DNA from: Virgibacillus sp. 7505
GTDB lineage: Bacteria; Bacillota; Bacilli; Bacillales; Amphibacillaceae
NCBI RefSeq assembly: GCF_002272135.1
Contig: NZ_NPBF01000007.1
Span: forward strand, 1-64,000
Direction: 5' to 3'
Length of the DNA stretch: 64,000 bases
The position numbers and the translations under genes were made by a program. Under the pieces are notes generated by a model. The model searched no databases and was not told the DNA's origin. It saw only the letters and a program-made list of their open reading frames with translations. Positions 48,091 through 57,012 of this stretch are shown here, one piece after another (within the stretch, counting starts at the first letter, position 1; each line of letters opens with the position of its first letter).

Positions 48091-49143
48091 ATGGGACGCA
48101 ATCTCCCGAATCACTTCGATATTGCGGCTCTGATGGATAATTGGTCTGTCAGTATACAGCTTGATAAAAAAAATACTGCTGCAACTATCCATCAAGAGCT
48201 TAGGAAACATATTAACGAGTTTGATGTCGAGACGCTTATCACATATTACCTCTTTGAGAGCCGCTATTATTTGATATTAAAAGACGCTTTAAATAGCGTT
48301 GCATCACTTGATAATGCAAAAGCACACCAAGACCACTTCCATGATACCCACCGATATTTCTTGCACTTAGCAGAAGGTATTCTTTTCTATGATGAAGGAG
48401 ATTACCAAAATGCACTTCATTATTTTGAGAAAGCTGAGTATTACATCGAACACCTGGATGATCCTATAAGTATAGGTGAATTCCACCTTCGAAAAGCCAT
48501 GACCTACTATTTTCTCGACATTACCAACCTGTCTGTTCTGCACACTGCAAGAGCTTCAAAAATATTCAAATCTACTAAAAGACTGGAATTCCTGCTTGCA
48601 CGGACACACATGCTGCAGGGATTGAATTACATAGATCAGCTCAACTACGACTCAGCTGAAAAATCTCTTCTCAAAGCTTTAACAATTTTCAAGGAAAAAG
48701 AAAATCTAAATTTTATCTCTTCTACAAATCTTAATCTAGGCGTGCTTTATGTGAAGCGTGGTTTGCCGGCTATGGCAATTTCCTATCTTAATGCAGCATT
48801 GCAAGGAAAACAAAAACGAATTGAATTAAAAATCTTATACTTATTAACTGATTGTTATTGGAAATCAAATCAACCTTCTAAAGCGATAGCATGCTATAAA
48901 GAAGGATTTCAAGCAAGCATTGAAGAAAATGATATGACAAAGAAATGGGAATTCGCAATGCTACATAAAAAATATGAAGACAGGCTGAATTTTGAGATTG
49001 TCTGGCAGGAGGGGATAAATTATTTTCAAAGAGTAGAAGATAAATATAACGTCAGGCTTTTTTCGAAAGAACTAGCGCAATACTATGCAGATAACAATCA
49101 GCATGATCTTGCAATGAAATACTATCTGTTAACTCTTACATAA
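48091..49143 (+). CDS. Rap-like TPR response-regulator phosphatase/peptide sensor
   Basis: A 350-residue TPR protein highly similar to that at 22001-23038. It shares the MDNWSVSIQLDKKNTAATI opening, the GEFHLRKAMTYYFLDITNLSVLHTARA block and the KKWEFAMLHKKYEDRLNFE...VWQEGI C-terminal segment. No helix-turn-helix or membrane segment is seen. The start follows AAAGGAG by nine bases. A Phr-like peptide gene starts 16 bases after its stop. The two pairs are most simply a duplication. By analogy it would bind a response regulator and be inhibited by the re-imported peptide; that is inference. Confidence 0.82.
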   Translation: MGRNLPNHFDIAALMDNWSVSIQLDKKNTAATIHQELRKHINEFDVETLITYYLFESRYYLILKDALNSVASLDNAKAHQDHFHDTHRYFLHLAEGILFYDEGDYQNALHYFEKAEYYIEHLDDPISIGEFHLRKAMTYYFLDITNLSVLHTARASKIFKSTKRLEFLLARTHMLQGLNYIDQLNYDSAEKSLLKALTIFKEKENLNFISSTNLNLGVLYVKRGLPAMAISYLNAALQGKQKRIELKILYLLTDCYWKSNQPSKAIACYKEGFQASIEENDMTKKWEFAMLHKKYEDRLNFEIVWQEGINYFQRVEDKYNVRLFSKELAQYYADNNQHDLAMKYYLLTLT

Positions 49144-49159
49144 AAAGAGGAGGATTTGT

Positions 49160-49297
49160 TTGAAGAAGGTTATTTTTTCATTGGTACTGATAGGTACTAT
49201 TGTTATAAGTAGCTTAGTCGGATATGCAAATCATCATAGAATTACAGAAAAGCCAACCGATCTTGGCAGTACAGTATTTCTCTTTAAGGATAAATAA
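49160..49297 (+). CDS. Phr-like secreted signalling peptide precursor
   Basis: A 45-residue open frame starting TTG (MKKVIFSLVLIGTIV) with AGAGGAGG six bases upstream. A lysine pair and a hydrophobic signal stretch are followed by a short tail ending DLGSTVFLFKDK. It has the same layout as the peptide at 23051-23194, and the core D-L-GS-T-VF-L-F is shared while flanking residues differ, as expected if each peptide is specific to its own receptor. It was missed by a longer-ORF view because of its size and TTG start. Confidence 0.72.
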   Translation: MKKVIFSLVLIGTIVISSLVGYANHHRITEKPTDLGSTVFLFKDK

Positions 49298-49315
49298 ACA
49301 CTTTACGAATTAAAG

Positions 49316-49346
49316 AACGGACATCATATGATACTGATGTCCGTTT
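49316..49346 (+). terminator. Terminator after the second rap-phr-like pair
   Basis: AACGGACATCA and TGATGTCCGTT form an 11-bp stem with loop TATGATAC, followed by TCTC. Confidence 0.75.
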
Positions 49347-49393
49347 CTCATTTGAGAACTTCTTTATCCAGGAGGATACAAGGCTATCATTTC

Positions 49394-50491
49394 TTAGCTG
49401 ATCTTCAAAACTGGCTTCAATGCAACTCCAGCCTTTGAATCAGCAAAGGCTTCGTTAATCTGGTCGAAATCATAGAACTTCACCAGTCTGTCGAATGGGA
49501 ATAATCCCTTCTTGTAATAATCAATGAGCTTTGTAATGAACAGTTTCGGTACTGCGTCTCCTTCAATAACACCAATCATGGCTTTGCCTTCGGCCATAAT
49601 GTCATTATGCACATCGATTTCCATTGTCGGCGTCACCCCTACGATAGCACTTACTCCAAGCGGGCGAAGTGCATGCAAGGACTGGCGGACAACTGGAGGT
49701 ACACCCGTTGTATCAATTGCGTAATTTGTACCGCCATTTGTAATAGCCTTGATTTCCTTAACTACATCAACCTTTGAACCATTGAATACATCTGTAGCGC
49801 CTAATTCCTTCGCCAGCTCCAATCTTCTGTCATGTACATCAACAGCGATAATTCGCTCGCAGCCAGCAATTTTGGCAGCCATGATAGCACTCAAGCCAAC
49901 TGCTCCGCAGCCATAAATAGCGATTGTTGAACCGAATTCTGGTTTCAATTTATTCAGAACAGTACCACTGCCCGTTTGAATTCCACAGCCAAGCGGTCCG
50001 AGCAATGCTAGATCAACATCTTTGTCCACTTTCACGACATTACGCTCATTCACGATGGCATATGTACCAAAGGAGGATTGTCCGAAAAATGTAGAAACCT
50101 CGTGGTCATGCTGATGAAGTCGATGTGTATGATCCTCCATTTTGCCGTCAAAGTTCAATTCGTTGAAACGCACACAAGCTGCTGGGTGTGCAGATAAGCA
50201 ATTTTCACATTCTCCACAGGATGCGAACGACAAAACAACATGATCACCAGCTTCAAGATTGCGGACACCACTGCCTGTTTTCTCGATAACACCGGACCCT
50301 TCATGCCCCAGTACTACCGGAAAAGGTGATAACCCCGCATCCCTGGCAACTGCATCTGTATGACAAACACCAGAAGCCACGACTTTGATTAATACTTCAT
50401 TGGCTTTTGGTTCCTGCAAATCCACTTCCTCGATCTTGAAATCTTCTCCTTGCGCATGTGTAACTGCAGCTGTGATTTTCACAAATGTCAC
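49394..50491 (-). CDS. Zinc-dependent alcohol dehydrogenase (aryl-alcohol type)
   Basis: A 365-residue medium-chain dehydrogenase. Catalytic zinc ligands are in SGVCHTD and GHEGSG, and the structural zinc cysteines are in CGECENCLSAHPAAC. The NAD fold is IYGCGAVGLSAIMAAKIAG. A His-rich stretch (MEDHTHRLHQHDH) near residue 120 matches aryl-alcohol/benzyl-alcohol dehydrogenases. It starts with GTG at 50491 or a GTG three codons later; both have partial RBSs. Single gene, convergent with the second rap-phr-like pair. Substrate likely an aromatic or aliphatic alcohol. Confidence 0.87.
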   Translation of the reverse strand: MTFVKITAAVTHAQGEDFKIEEVDLQEPKANEVLIKVVASGVCHTDAVARDAGLSPFPVVLGHEGSGVIEKTGSGVRNLEAGDHVVLSFASCGECENCLSAHPAACVRFNELNFDGKMEDHTHRLHQHDHEVSTFFGQSSFGTYAIVNERNVVKVDKDVDLALLGPLGCGIQTGSGTVLNKLKPEFGSTIAIYGCGAVGLSAIMAAKIAGCERIIAVDVHDRRLELAKELGATDVFNGSKVDVVKEIKAITNGGTNYAIDTTGVPPVVRQSLHALRPLGVSAIVGVTPTMEIDVHNDIMAEGKAMIGVIEGDAVPKLFITKLIDYYKKGLFPFDRLVKFYDFDQINEAFADSKAGVALKPVLKIS

Positions 50492-50644
50492 CCTAACCTC
50501 TCATTTAATTTCTTAATAAGGTCCTGAGAAATATGTTCGAACGTTACTCTAGTCAAAGATCTCTCTGCTATTTAACGCTGATATGGAGTAATATTGTCTT
50601 ATAAGTGAAATAGTATACCGCCCTAGAGAGGATGTGGATGCAAG

Positions 50645-51619
50645 ATGATTAGATTCGGTGTTGTCGGAACAAATTGGATTACCGAGAGATTCATTGCAGC
50701 TGGCAGACAGCATGGGGATTTTAAAGTCACAGCTGTTTTTTCCAGATCGGAAGAAAAAGGACAAGCATTTACGAAGAAACATCAGCTTCAATTCGCCTTT
50801 ACAAATATAAGCGAGATGGCTAAACATGATGGAATAGACGCCGTCTACATAGCCAGTCCCAATGCCCTTCATGCGGAGCAAGCCTTATTGTTTATGGAGA
50901 ATGGCAAGCATGTTCTTTGCGAAAAGCCTTTTGCCTCCAACAGCACGGAAGTATCACAAATGATCCAAAAAGCAGAACAAGAAGGCGTCGTTCTCATGGA
51001 AGCTATGAAATCTACATTCATGCCCAACTTCCTTTCCGTCAAAGAACATCTGCATAAAATCGGCCCTGTACGATCTTACTTTTCTTCCAGCTGCCGGTAC
51101 TCTGTATTCTATGACGATTTAAAAGACGGGTCGCTGCCAAACCTATTCAATCCAGCCTTGTCTGGAGGAGCTTTAATGGATCTTGGTGTTTACACTATCG
51201 CACCATTGGTTGCACTGTTTGGCAGACCAACATCAATCCAAACGACCGGCACCCTTTTGGAATCAGGCGTCGACGGACAAGGGCATATGCTGCTTGACTA
51301 TGATGAAGTCAAAGCGAGTGTCATGTTCTCCTGCATCACGAACTCCTATCTTCCTACGGAAATCATCGGTGAAAAAGGTACGATTGTAGTTCACCATATC
51401 TCCAGTCCAAAAGGTGCAGAAATACATTATCCTGACGGAACAAGTGAAGACATTAGCAGGCAGCAGGATTATGACCCGATGTACTACGAAATAGCCGAGT
51501 TCATCCAGCTCATCCAAACGAATACGCCGCAGTCTTCTGTCAATACATGGGAAAATTCAATTATTACCATGGAAATACTTGAACAGGCGAGAAATCAGAT
51601 GGGCGTACCAATTAACTAA
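50645..51619 (+). CDS. Gfo/Idh/MocA family oxidoreductase
   Basis: A 324-residue NAD(P)-dependent dehydrogenase. It has the nucleotide-binding opening IRFGVVGTNWITERFI, the AVYIASPNALH motif, the active-site VLCEKPFASN (Lys near residue 97) and GGALMDLGVYTIAPL, all typical of the trans-dihydrodiol dehydrogenase-like subgroup. The RBS is weak (GGATGCAAG). Divergent from the alcohol dehydrogenase with about 150 bases between. Substrate unknown. Confidence 0.87.
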   Translation: MIRFGVVGTNWITERFIAAGRQHGDFKVTAVFSRSEEKGQAFTKKHQLQFAFTNISEMAKHDGIDAVYIASPNALHAEQALLFMENGKHVLCEKPFASNSTEVSQMIQKAEQEGVVLMEAMKSTFMPNFLSVKEHLHKIGPVRSYFSSSCRYSVFYDDLKDGSLPNLFNPALSGGALMDLGVYTIAPLVALFGRPTSIQTTGTLLESGVDGQGHMLLDYDEVKASVMFSCITNSYLPTEIIGEKGTIVVHHISSPKGAEIHYPDGTSEDISRQQDYDPMYYEIAEFIQLIQTNTPQSSVNTWENSIITMEILEQARNQMGVPIN

Positions 51620-51636
51620 CTTAATTAGGTCTAATT

Positions 51637-51672
51637 AAAAATGACACTTCTCTGCGAGAAGTGTCATTTTTC
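51637..51672. terminator. Bidirectional terminator before the quinone-detoxification operon
   Basis: AAAATGACACTTCTC and its complement form a 15-bp perfect stem with loop TGC and flanking A/T runs, between two convergent units. Confidence 0.9.
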
Positions 51673-51687
51673 TATATAATACAGTTA

Positions 51688-52347
51688 TTATTGATTGCCT
51701 TTCTTAACCCACTCCGCAACAGAAACCGTACGTTTCGCTTGGTGCTTCACAGCTGCTTCCACATCTTCAATCATCTTACCGTCTTGACCCACTGTTACAC
51801 TCGTACCGTAAGGGTTGCCTCCAGCTGCGAATAGAACTGGATCTGTGTAGCCTGGTGTTGCAATGATTGCACCCCAGTGCATCATGGATGTGTAAAGGGA
51901 AAGCAATGTTGCTTCTTGTCCGCCGTGCGGGTTTTGCGCAGATGTCATGGCGCTGACTACTTTGTTGATTGTTTTGCCGGTTGCCCATAGACCGCCTTGA
52001 AGATCAAGGAATTGCTTCATTTGGGATGGCATGTTACCGAAACGTGTTGGCACGCTGAATATAATTGCATCAGCCCATTCCAAATCGGCAGAAGACGCAA
52101 CAGGTACGTCTTTTGTTGCTTCTGCTTGTGCTTTCCAAGCTGGGTTCGCATCAATGACAGATTGTGGTGCAAGTTCCTGCACTTGCAGTACCTTCACTTC
52201 CGCGCCAGCTTCTTTCGCTGCTTCTTCTGCCCATTTTGCCATTTGATAGTTTGTTCCGCCCATGCTGTAATAAACTACCGCTAATTTTACGTTTTCCATT
52301 GTTTCATTCTCCTTTGTTTTTCCGAATAATTTAGATAGAAAGCTCAT
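51688..52347 (-). CDS. NAD(P)H:quinone oxidoreductase, WrbA-like flavodoxin
   Basis: A 219-residue flavodoxin-fold FMN enzyme. The phosphate loop is [13 protein letters not shown], the quinone/FMN segment is [19 protein letters not shown], and [15 protein letters not shown] is the WrbA signature. It reduces quinones by two electrons. Two in-frame starts each have a good RBS: ATG at 52347 (GAGGAG, eight bases) adds 16 residues, [16 protein letters not shown], to the core that starts at 52299 (AAAGGAG, nine bases). Third gene of an operon with the dioxygenase (21-base gap) and nitroreductase. Confidence 0.88.
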   Translation of the reverse strand: MSFLSKLFGKTKENETMENVKLAVVYYSMGGTNYQMAKWAEEAAKEAGAEVKVLQVQELAPQSVIDANPAWKAQAEATKDVPVASSADLEWADAIIFSVPTRFGNMPSQMKQFLDLQGGLWATGKTINKVVSAMTSAQNPHGGQEATLLSLYTSMMHWGAIIATPGYTDPVLFAAGGNPYGTSVTVGQDGKMIEDVEAAVKHQAKRTVSVAEWVKKGNQ

Positions 52348-52368
52348 TTGATTTTCTCCTCTATTGTC

Positions 52369-53304
52369 TTAATCCACTTCTCTTACTTCAAAAGGAAGGA
52401 CATTATTTTCAATTTTCTCTCTGTGCTGCTCATACTGCGCTGGCAGCATCAAATTCTCACCCATTGTTTCCTGTGATTCATCAATAGCAAATCCTGGAGG
52501 ATCTGTTGCGATTTCGAATAAAATTTCACCGTGCTCCCGGAAGTAGATGGCATTGAAGTAGTTCCTATCTTGAACGCGTGTGACGCCATAGCCAAGCCCA
52601 TCCACATACTCACTCCAATCAAGCTGATCCTGATCATCGCTTGCACGCCATGCAATGTGGTGAACAGTACCGACGCCCATTTGGCTTTTTCCGCTCGTTG
52701 TGAGTTTAATATCAATGATATTACCGATATCGCCTATAGCTTGGTAGCGGACATAATCACCCTCTTCTCCTACTTTCGCCAACCCCATTTGCTCGAGCAG
52801 CTCTGCTGTTGCACCAGGAGTCTTAGAGAAAAGTGTCGCACCTCCGAATCCTTTGATCGCAACGTCAGGTGTCACACCACCAAACGTCCATGTATTTGTT
52901 TCGCCTGCTTCTCTTTCCACAATTTCTAAATGCAGTCCATGTACATCATCAAATTGTAAGTATTCCTCCCCGAAACGTTCCGCTTTCGTAAACGCAATTT
53001 CGAATTTTTCCAGTCTGTTCTCCCAGAAAGTCAATGCGCCTTTTGGAACCACATAGGATGTGACGCCAACTTGACCGTCACCGATTCTGCCTTGATAAGC
53101 ATTCGGCCAAGGGAAGAAGGTGATGATTGTGCCTGGTTTACCTTTTTCATCTCCAAAATAAAGATGGTATGTGCCGGGGTCATCGAAATTCACAGTCTTT
53201 TTCACGAGACGCAGTCCTAGTACACCAGCATAAAAATCAGTGTTTTCCTGTGGATGACCTACAATTGCGGTAATATGGTGAATGCCTTGTGTTTGCTTTG
53301 TCAT
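52369..53304 (-). CDS. mhqO: Ring-cleaving dioxygenase, VOC family (MhqO/MhqE-like)
   Basis: A 311-residue two-domain glyoxalase-fold protein. It opens GIHHITAIVGHPQENTDFYAGVLGLRLVKKTVNFDDPGTYHLYFGD, the family hallmark with metal His, and has a second half with GTVHHIAWRASDD and EHGEILFEIATDPPGF (metal His and Glu). In B. subtilis MhqO and MhqE act on hydroquinones and are induced by catechol and methylhydroquinone. Its placement behind a nitroreductase and MhqR-like operators supports this. RBS AGGGAGTGTATAGAC. Confidence 0.87.
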   Translation of the reverse strand: MTKQTQGIHHITAIVGHPQENTDFYAGVLGLRLVKKTVNFDDPGTYHLYFGDEKGKPGTIITFFPWPNAYQGRIGDGQVGVTSYVVPKGALTFWENRLEKFEIAFTKAERFGEEYLQFDDVHGLHLEIVEREAGETNTWTFGGVTPDVAIKGFGGATLFSKTPGATAELLEQMGLAKVGEEGDYVRYQAIGDIGNIIDIKLTTSGKSQMGVGTVHHIAWRASDDQDQLDWSEYVDGLGYGVTRVQDRNYFNAIYFREHGEILFEIATDPPGFAIDESQETMGENLMLPAQYEQHREKIENNVLPFEVREVD

Positions 53305-53324
53305 GTCTATACACTCCCTATTTT

Positions 53325-53945
53325 TTATTGGTAACTAACAAATTCACTCGTCGGTCTGCGATATCCTCTTGGTTTTCTGCTTTCTGTTTTTTCTTTGCCG
53401 ATAGTAATCATCAGCACGGCTTCATATTGATCAGATATATTTAGTTCCTCTTTAACTTTGTCGGAGTCAAAGCCGATCATCGGACAAGTATCCCAGCCTT
53501 TTTCCTTAGCCGCCAGCATGAACAGCATAGCGGAAAGGGACGCATTACGGATTGCTTCATCCCGGTGAAATGCCTGCCCTCGTTCTTCATAGAAAGAAAC
53601 AGTATCATTCACCATAAGGTCATATTCTTGTTTATTGATGACACCTAATAAATTCAAGCCTTTATAAATGTCGGCTGCTTGCTCGAAGGCTTGTTTATCG
53701 CCTAGTACAAGTATCACTGCCGAAGAACTCTCAACCTTGTACTGTCCATTTGCTGCATCTTTCATTTTTTGTTTCTTTTCAGGATCTAAAACAACCACGT
53801 AATTCGTGTGCTGCAGGTTGAACGCTGATGGACCTAGCTTCACCACATTGAAGATCTCATCAAGTTCTTTTTTTGTAATCGGTTTGTCCGGGAGAAAGTT
53901 GCTTGCCGATCTCCGCTTATTTACTAACTCGATAAAATCTGCCAT
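53325..53945 (-). CDS. mhqN: Nitroreductase family FMN oxidoreductase (MhqN-like)
   Basis: A 206-residue nitroreductase. The N-terminal NKRRSASNF motif binds FMN phosphate, LGPSAFNLQHTNYV is the second FMN segment, and the late AAKEKGWDTCPMIGF is typical. B. subtilis MhqN is the first gene of an mhqNOP operon induced by quinones through the MarR-type repressor MhqR. Here it is first in an operon with a dioxygenase and a quinone reductase and has three copies of the expected operator upstream. No mhqR lies in the window. Confidence 0.85.
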   Translation of the reverse strand: MADFIELVNKRRSASNFLPDKPITKKELDEIFNVVKLGPSAFNLQHTNYVVVLDPEKKQKMKDAANGQYKVESSSAVILVLGDKQAFEQAADIYKGLNLLGVINKQEYDLMVNDTVSFYEERGQAFHRDEAIRNASLSAMLFMLAAKEKGWDTCPMIGFDSDKVKEELNISDQYEAVLMITIGKEKTESRKPRGYRRPTSEFVSYQ

Positions 53946-53965
53946 CTCTTCTTCATCCCCTCATT

Positions 53966-53983
53966 TACCTCGAATTCGAGATA
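53966..53983. promoter_or_regulatory. MhqR-type operator, copy 1
   Basis: TACCTCGAATTCGAGATA, a palindrome centred on CGAATTCG, lies in the leader of the nitroreductase gene. Confidence 0.7.
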
Positions 53984-54008
53984 TATGATTAAAAAATATA
54001 AATCCATT

Positions 54009-54026
54009 TACTTCGAATTCGAGATA
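54009..54026. promoter_or_regulatory. MhqR-type operator, copy 2
   Basis: TACTTCGAATTCGAGATA, centred 43 bases from copy 1. Confidence 0.7.
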
Positions 54027-54049
54027 TTAACTTTCTAGAAGAGGTTTTT

Positions 54050-54067
54050 TATCTCGAATTCGAGATA
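54050..54067. promoter_or_regulatory. MhqR-type operator, copy 3 (perfect palindrome)
   Basis: TATCTCGAATTCGAGATA is a perfect 18-base palindrome at the predicted transcription start, directly abutting the -10 hexamer. Its centre is 41 bases from copy 2. It matches the known B. subtilis MhqR site. Confidence 0.85.
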
Positions 54068-54097
54068 ATTATATATCAGTTTAATTTATCCTGTCAA
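54068..54097 (-). promoter_or_regulatory. Sigma-A promoter of the quinone-detoxification operon
   Basis: On the minus strand TTGACA (54092-54097) and TATAAT (54068-54073) are both consensus, spaced by 18 bases, immediately upstream of operator copy 3. Confidence 0.85.
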
Positions 54098-54120
54098 CAG
54101 GTTATTGCCATTATTTTTTA

Positions 54121-54155
54121 AAACGCAAAAAGACCGGCACCATGTACCGGTCTTT
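54121..54155 (-). terminator. Terminator of cstA
   Basis: AAAGACCGG and CCGGTCTTT form a 9-bp stem with a nine-base loop. On the minus strand TTGCGTTTT follows. Confidence 0.8.
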
Positions 54156-54162
54156 CCCCCTT

Positions 54163-55956
54163 TTAGACAGACTCTCTTCTTAGCGCTACATCCGGTCTAT
54201 TCCAATTCTGCATCCAATTGCGGATAGCTGTCACCATGATGACAAGTCCGAGGACGAGCATGATAATCGATAGGATACCGTTAAGCAGGTTGTAGCCAGC
54301 TGCTTCTGCATTTAAGTATACATTCGTTACCATCCAATACCCTGCGTAGTTGACCGTCACGTACAGATACGCGAGCGGGATTAGGCAGGTGAGCATATAG
54401 CGGCGTTTATCTGCGATCTTCAGTATGATGGTCGCTCCAATAATCAATCCGATGGAAGCCATCAGCTGGTTGGATACACCGAATAATGCCCAAACGGAGC
54501 TGATATCTCCGGAGAACAGCAGGTATCCCCACAGCAAGCAGGCGAGCGCACTGGCGAAAATATTACCTGGCAGCCAGTCGACACGTTTAAGCGGCTTGTA
54601 AAAGACACTGCCGAAATCCTGGATCAAGTAGCGCGCGACACGTGTACCGGAATCAATCGCTGTCAGAATGAACAATGCCTCGAACATGATCACAAATTGG
54701 AAGAAGAACGATGCCAAATTGTCGAACCAGGAGATGGATGTGAATATAAACGTCATCCCGACCGCCAACGTAACGGCTCCTCCTGTCCTTCCTTCCAGAT
54801 CAAGTCCGATCGATTCACTCAGACTCGCCAGGTTCACTGTACTCATATTGAGTGTCTGGAAAACAGCTGGCGTGGAGTTGATCGCAAAATAGTCCCCCGG
54901 ATGAAGAGCTGTTGCTGCAATCAAGGCCATGATTCCCACGACACACTCTACAAGCATCGCACCGAAACCTACCGGCTTGATGTCACTCCAGCGATTGATC
55001 ATTTTAGGTGTCGTACCAGAACCTACAAAAGCGTGGAAGCCTGAGATTGCCCCGCAGGCAATCGTGATCGAGATGAACGGCCAAACGGGACCATTCATTA
55101 CTGGTCCTCCACCACCGACGAACTCGGTGAATGCCGGCATTTGAATTGCTGGGTTTACAACGAATACCCCTAGAATCAATGCCAGGAATACCCCAATCTT
55201 CAAGAAACTGCTTAAATAATCACGCGGTGCCAGCAATAACCACACCGGCAATGCAGCAGCAAAGAATGCATAAATCGGTAAAAGAATGGATAATGTCTTT
55301 ACATCTAATGTTAAAAAGTCCCCTAGTGGCGTATCAACGATAAGCGGTCCCACAAATACGCCAGCCATGATCAGCGCGAAACCGACGATAGTAGCCAGCT
55401 TCAGATTACCAGTTTTACGATGATACAATCCGACAGCCATTGCAATCGGAATCGTGATACCAACCGAGAATGTCCCCCACGGATTCTCTTCCAGTGCATG
55501 CAATACAACCAAGGATAAGCCCGCCATCGTAATCGTGATAATGAATAGCATGGCAAGTCCTGTACAGAAACCGGCAACAGGTCCAAGCTCCCGTTTCGCA
55601 ATTTCCGCAACCGACTCTCCCTTTTGCCGCATGGATGCAAACAAGACAACCATATCATGGACAGCTCCCCCGATAACTGCACCAATCAATAGCCATAACA
55701 AACCTGGCAAGTAGCCGAACTGTGCTGCCAAAATCGGTCCAACAAGCGGACCTGCCGCAGCAATTGCCGCGAAATGGTGTCCGAATGACACCCATTTGTT
55801 TGTCGGCACATAATCCTTGCCATCCTCCAGCTCATGCGCTGGTGTTTTCTTTGAATCATCCAGCTTGAGCACCTTTACCGCCATGAATGTTCCATATAAG
55901 CGGTACACAATCATCAAAATACAAATCGACCCGATTACCATTGTAATCGCATTCAT
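54163..55956 (-). CDS. cstA: CstA family carbon starvation protein (pyruvate/peptide transporter)
   Basis: A 597-residue polytopic membrane protein with about 15-16 hydrophobic segments. The N-terminal PTNKWVSFGHHFAAIAAAGPLVGPILAAQFGYLPGLLWLLIGAVIGGAVHDMV is the CstA signature. Members import pyruvate or peptides during carbon starvation in enterobacteria and B. subtilis (598 residues). The ATG at 55956 follows GAGGGGG by nine bases. No LytST-type partner or cre was seen upstream. Confidence 0.92.
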   Translation of the reverse strand: MNAITMVIGSICILMIVYRLYGTFMAVKVLKLDDSKKTPAHELEDGKDYVPTNKWVSFGHHFAAIAAAGPLVGPILAAQFGYLPGLLWLLIGAVIGGAVHDMVVLFASMRQKGESVAEIAKRELGPVAGFCTGLAMLFIITITMAGLSLVVLHALEENPWGTFSVGITIPIAMAVGLYHRKTGNLKLATIVGFALIMAGVFVGPLIVDTPLGDFLTLDVKTLSILLPIYAFFAAALPVWLLLAPRDYLSSFLKIGVFLALILGVFVVNPAIQMPAFTEFVGGGGPVMNGPVWPFISITIACGAISGFHAFVGSGTTPKMINRWSDIKPVGFGAMLVECVVGIMALIAATALHPGDYFAINSTPAVFQTLNMSTVNLASLSESIGLDLEGRTGGAVTLAVGMTFIFTSISWFDNLASFFFQFVIMFEALFILTAIDSGTRVARYLIQDFGSVFYKPLKRVDWLPGNIFASALACLLWGYLLFSGDISSVWALFGVSNQLMASIGLIIGATIILKIADKRRYMLTCLIPLAYLYVTVNYAGYWMVTNVYLNAEAAGYNLLNGILSIIMLVLGLVIMVTAIRNWMQNWNRPDVALRRESV

Positions 55957-56250
55957 ATTGTTCCGCCCCCTCAAAGCAGAAGTTATCTACCCCTCCACTA
56001 TACGGGACAAATCAACGATTGATAGCGTTTACATTACGGAAAGCGTAAATCTTCGGGTGAGTTGCAGGATTGGAAGGTTGAAATGCAATACACCCGCTGT
56101 GACACTATCTGCTTTATTCAGAATAAGAACCCAACTTGACAATAAACCGAAACAGAAGATGCTATAGTCTGACATCATGGAAAAATACAAACGAATGGTT
56201 TAAACCTCCATACCAAATGGTATATAGATGAAAAAGAAGGAGTGATACTA

Positions 56251-56661
56251 ATGAAACATGTGAAAGCACTTTTGATCAAATTCATCATGATTTTAGCTGT
56301 TTTATGGATTGTATTCACCCTTATGTTCGACGCAGAATTCAGTGATACACTGCTGATGAGTGTTGTGTTGACGGTCGCTGCGTATGTAATCGGTGACTTA
56401 CTGATTCTAAGAAAAGCAGGTGATCGTGATAAGTCAGATGGCGATTTTAAAAAGCGAAATACAATCGCTACGATCAGCGATGCTGTTTTGACTTTCATCG
56501 TTCTTTGGGCGTTAGGGGAAGCTTTATTGAATCCTGATGATAATGTTGTGATGGCATCTTTGATTTCTACAGTAGTAATTGGCATTGCCGAATGGTTCTT
56601 CCACCGTTATGTCAATAATAAAGTGATCAGAGACCGCCATGCCCATACTGTTGCGTACTGA
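56251..56661 (+). CDS. DUF2512 (YndM-like) membrane protein
   Basis: A 136-residue protein with four hydrophobic segments (about residues 7-25, 30-50, 75-95 and 105-122). A charged loop (LRKAGDRDKSDGDFKKR) separates the pairs and the C-terminus is basic. The LLIKFIMILAVLWIVFT opening and GIAEWFFHRYV ending resemble the DUF2512/YndM family. The start follows AGAAGGAG by eight bases. Function unknown. It is a single gene followed by a terminator. Confidence 0.8.
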   Translation: MKHVKALLIKFIMILAVLWIVFTLMFDAEFSDTLLMSVVLTVAAYVIGDLLILRKAGDRDKSDGDFKKRNTIATISDAVLTFIVLWALGEALLNPDDNVVMASLISTVVIGIAEWFFHRYVNNKVIRDRHAHTVAY

Positions 56662-56690
56662 CCTGTATTCTAGTGAAAATAGTTAGTAGA

Positions 56691-56722
56691 AGGAATCCCT
56701 GAGATCGGGGGTTCCTTTTAAT
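56691..56722 (+). terminator. Terminator after the DUF2512 gene
   Basis: AGGAATCCC and GGGGTTCCT form the stem around GAGATCG, followed by TTTTAATTT. Confidence 0.7.
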
Positions 56723-56975
56723 TTCGATTGTAAAAAAAGAGAAGAGGTAACGGGCTATTTGAAATTCAGACGACAAAAATAGTAAATAAATACACTCTTT
56801 AAATGTCTTGTGCTTCCATTTAACTCGGAATGTCATGCTAAAGTGTATGTGAAACTATATATACAATCTTCCGGGACTTGGACGATATTAGTCTTAGGCC
56901 TTGTATTTGACTATTCACGCCTTGGATTTGTACTTCCATCCCTGCAGTATATTACCGCTATTATTGTTCTTGGAA

Positions 56976-57010
56976 AAATAAAAGCACGGACAGAATGACT
57001 GCCCGTGCTT
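56976..57010 (-). terminator. Terminator of the 57013-57366 gene
   Basis: AAGCACGGACAG pairs with CTGCCCGTGCTT (one mismatch) around AATGA; on the minus strand the stem is followed by a T-rich tract. Confidence 0.75.
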
Positions 57011-57012
57011 CT

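Noticed and set aside
56810-56998. 62-residue rightward frame with a hydrophobic stretch
   Set aside because: No RBS, and its end runs into the terminator of the opposite gene; probably chance.
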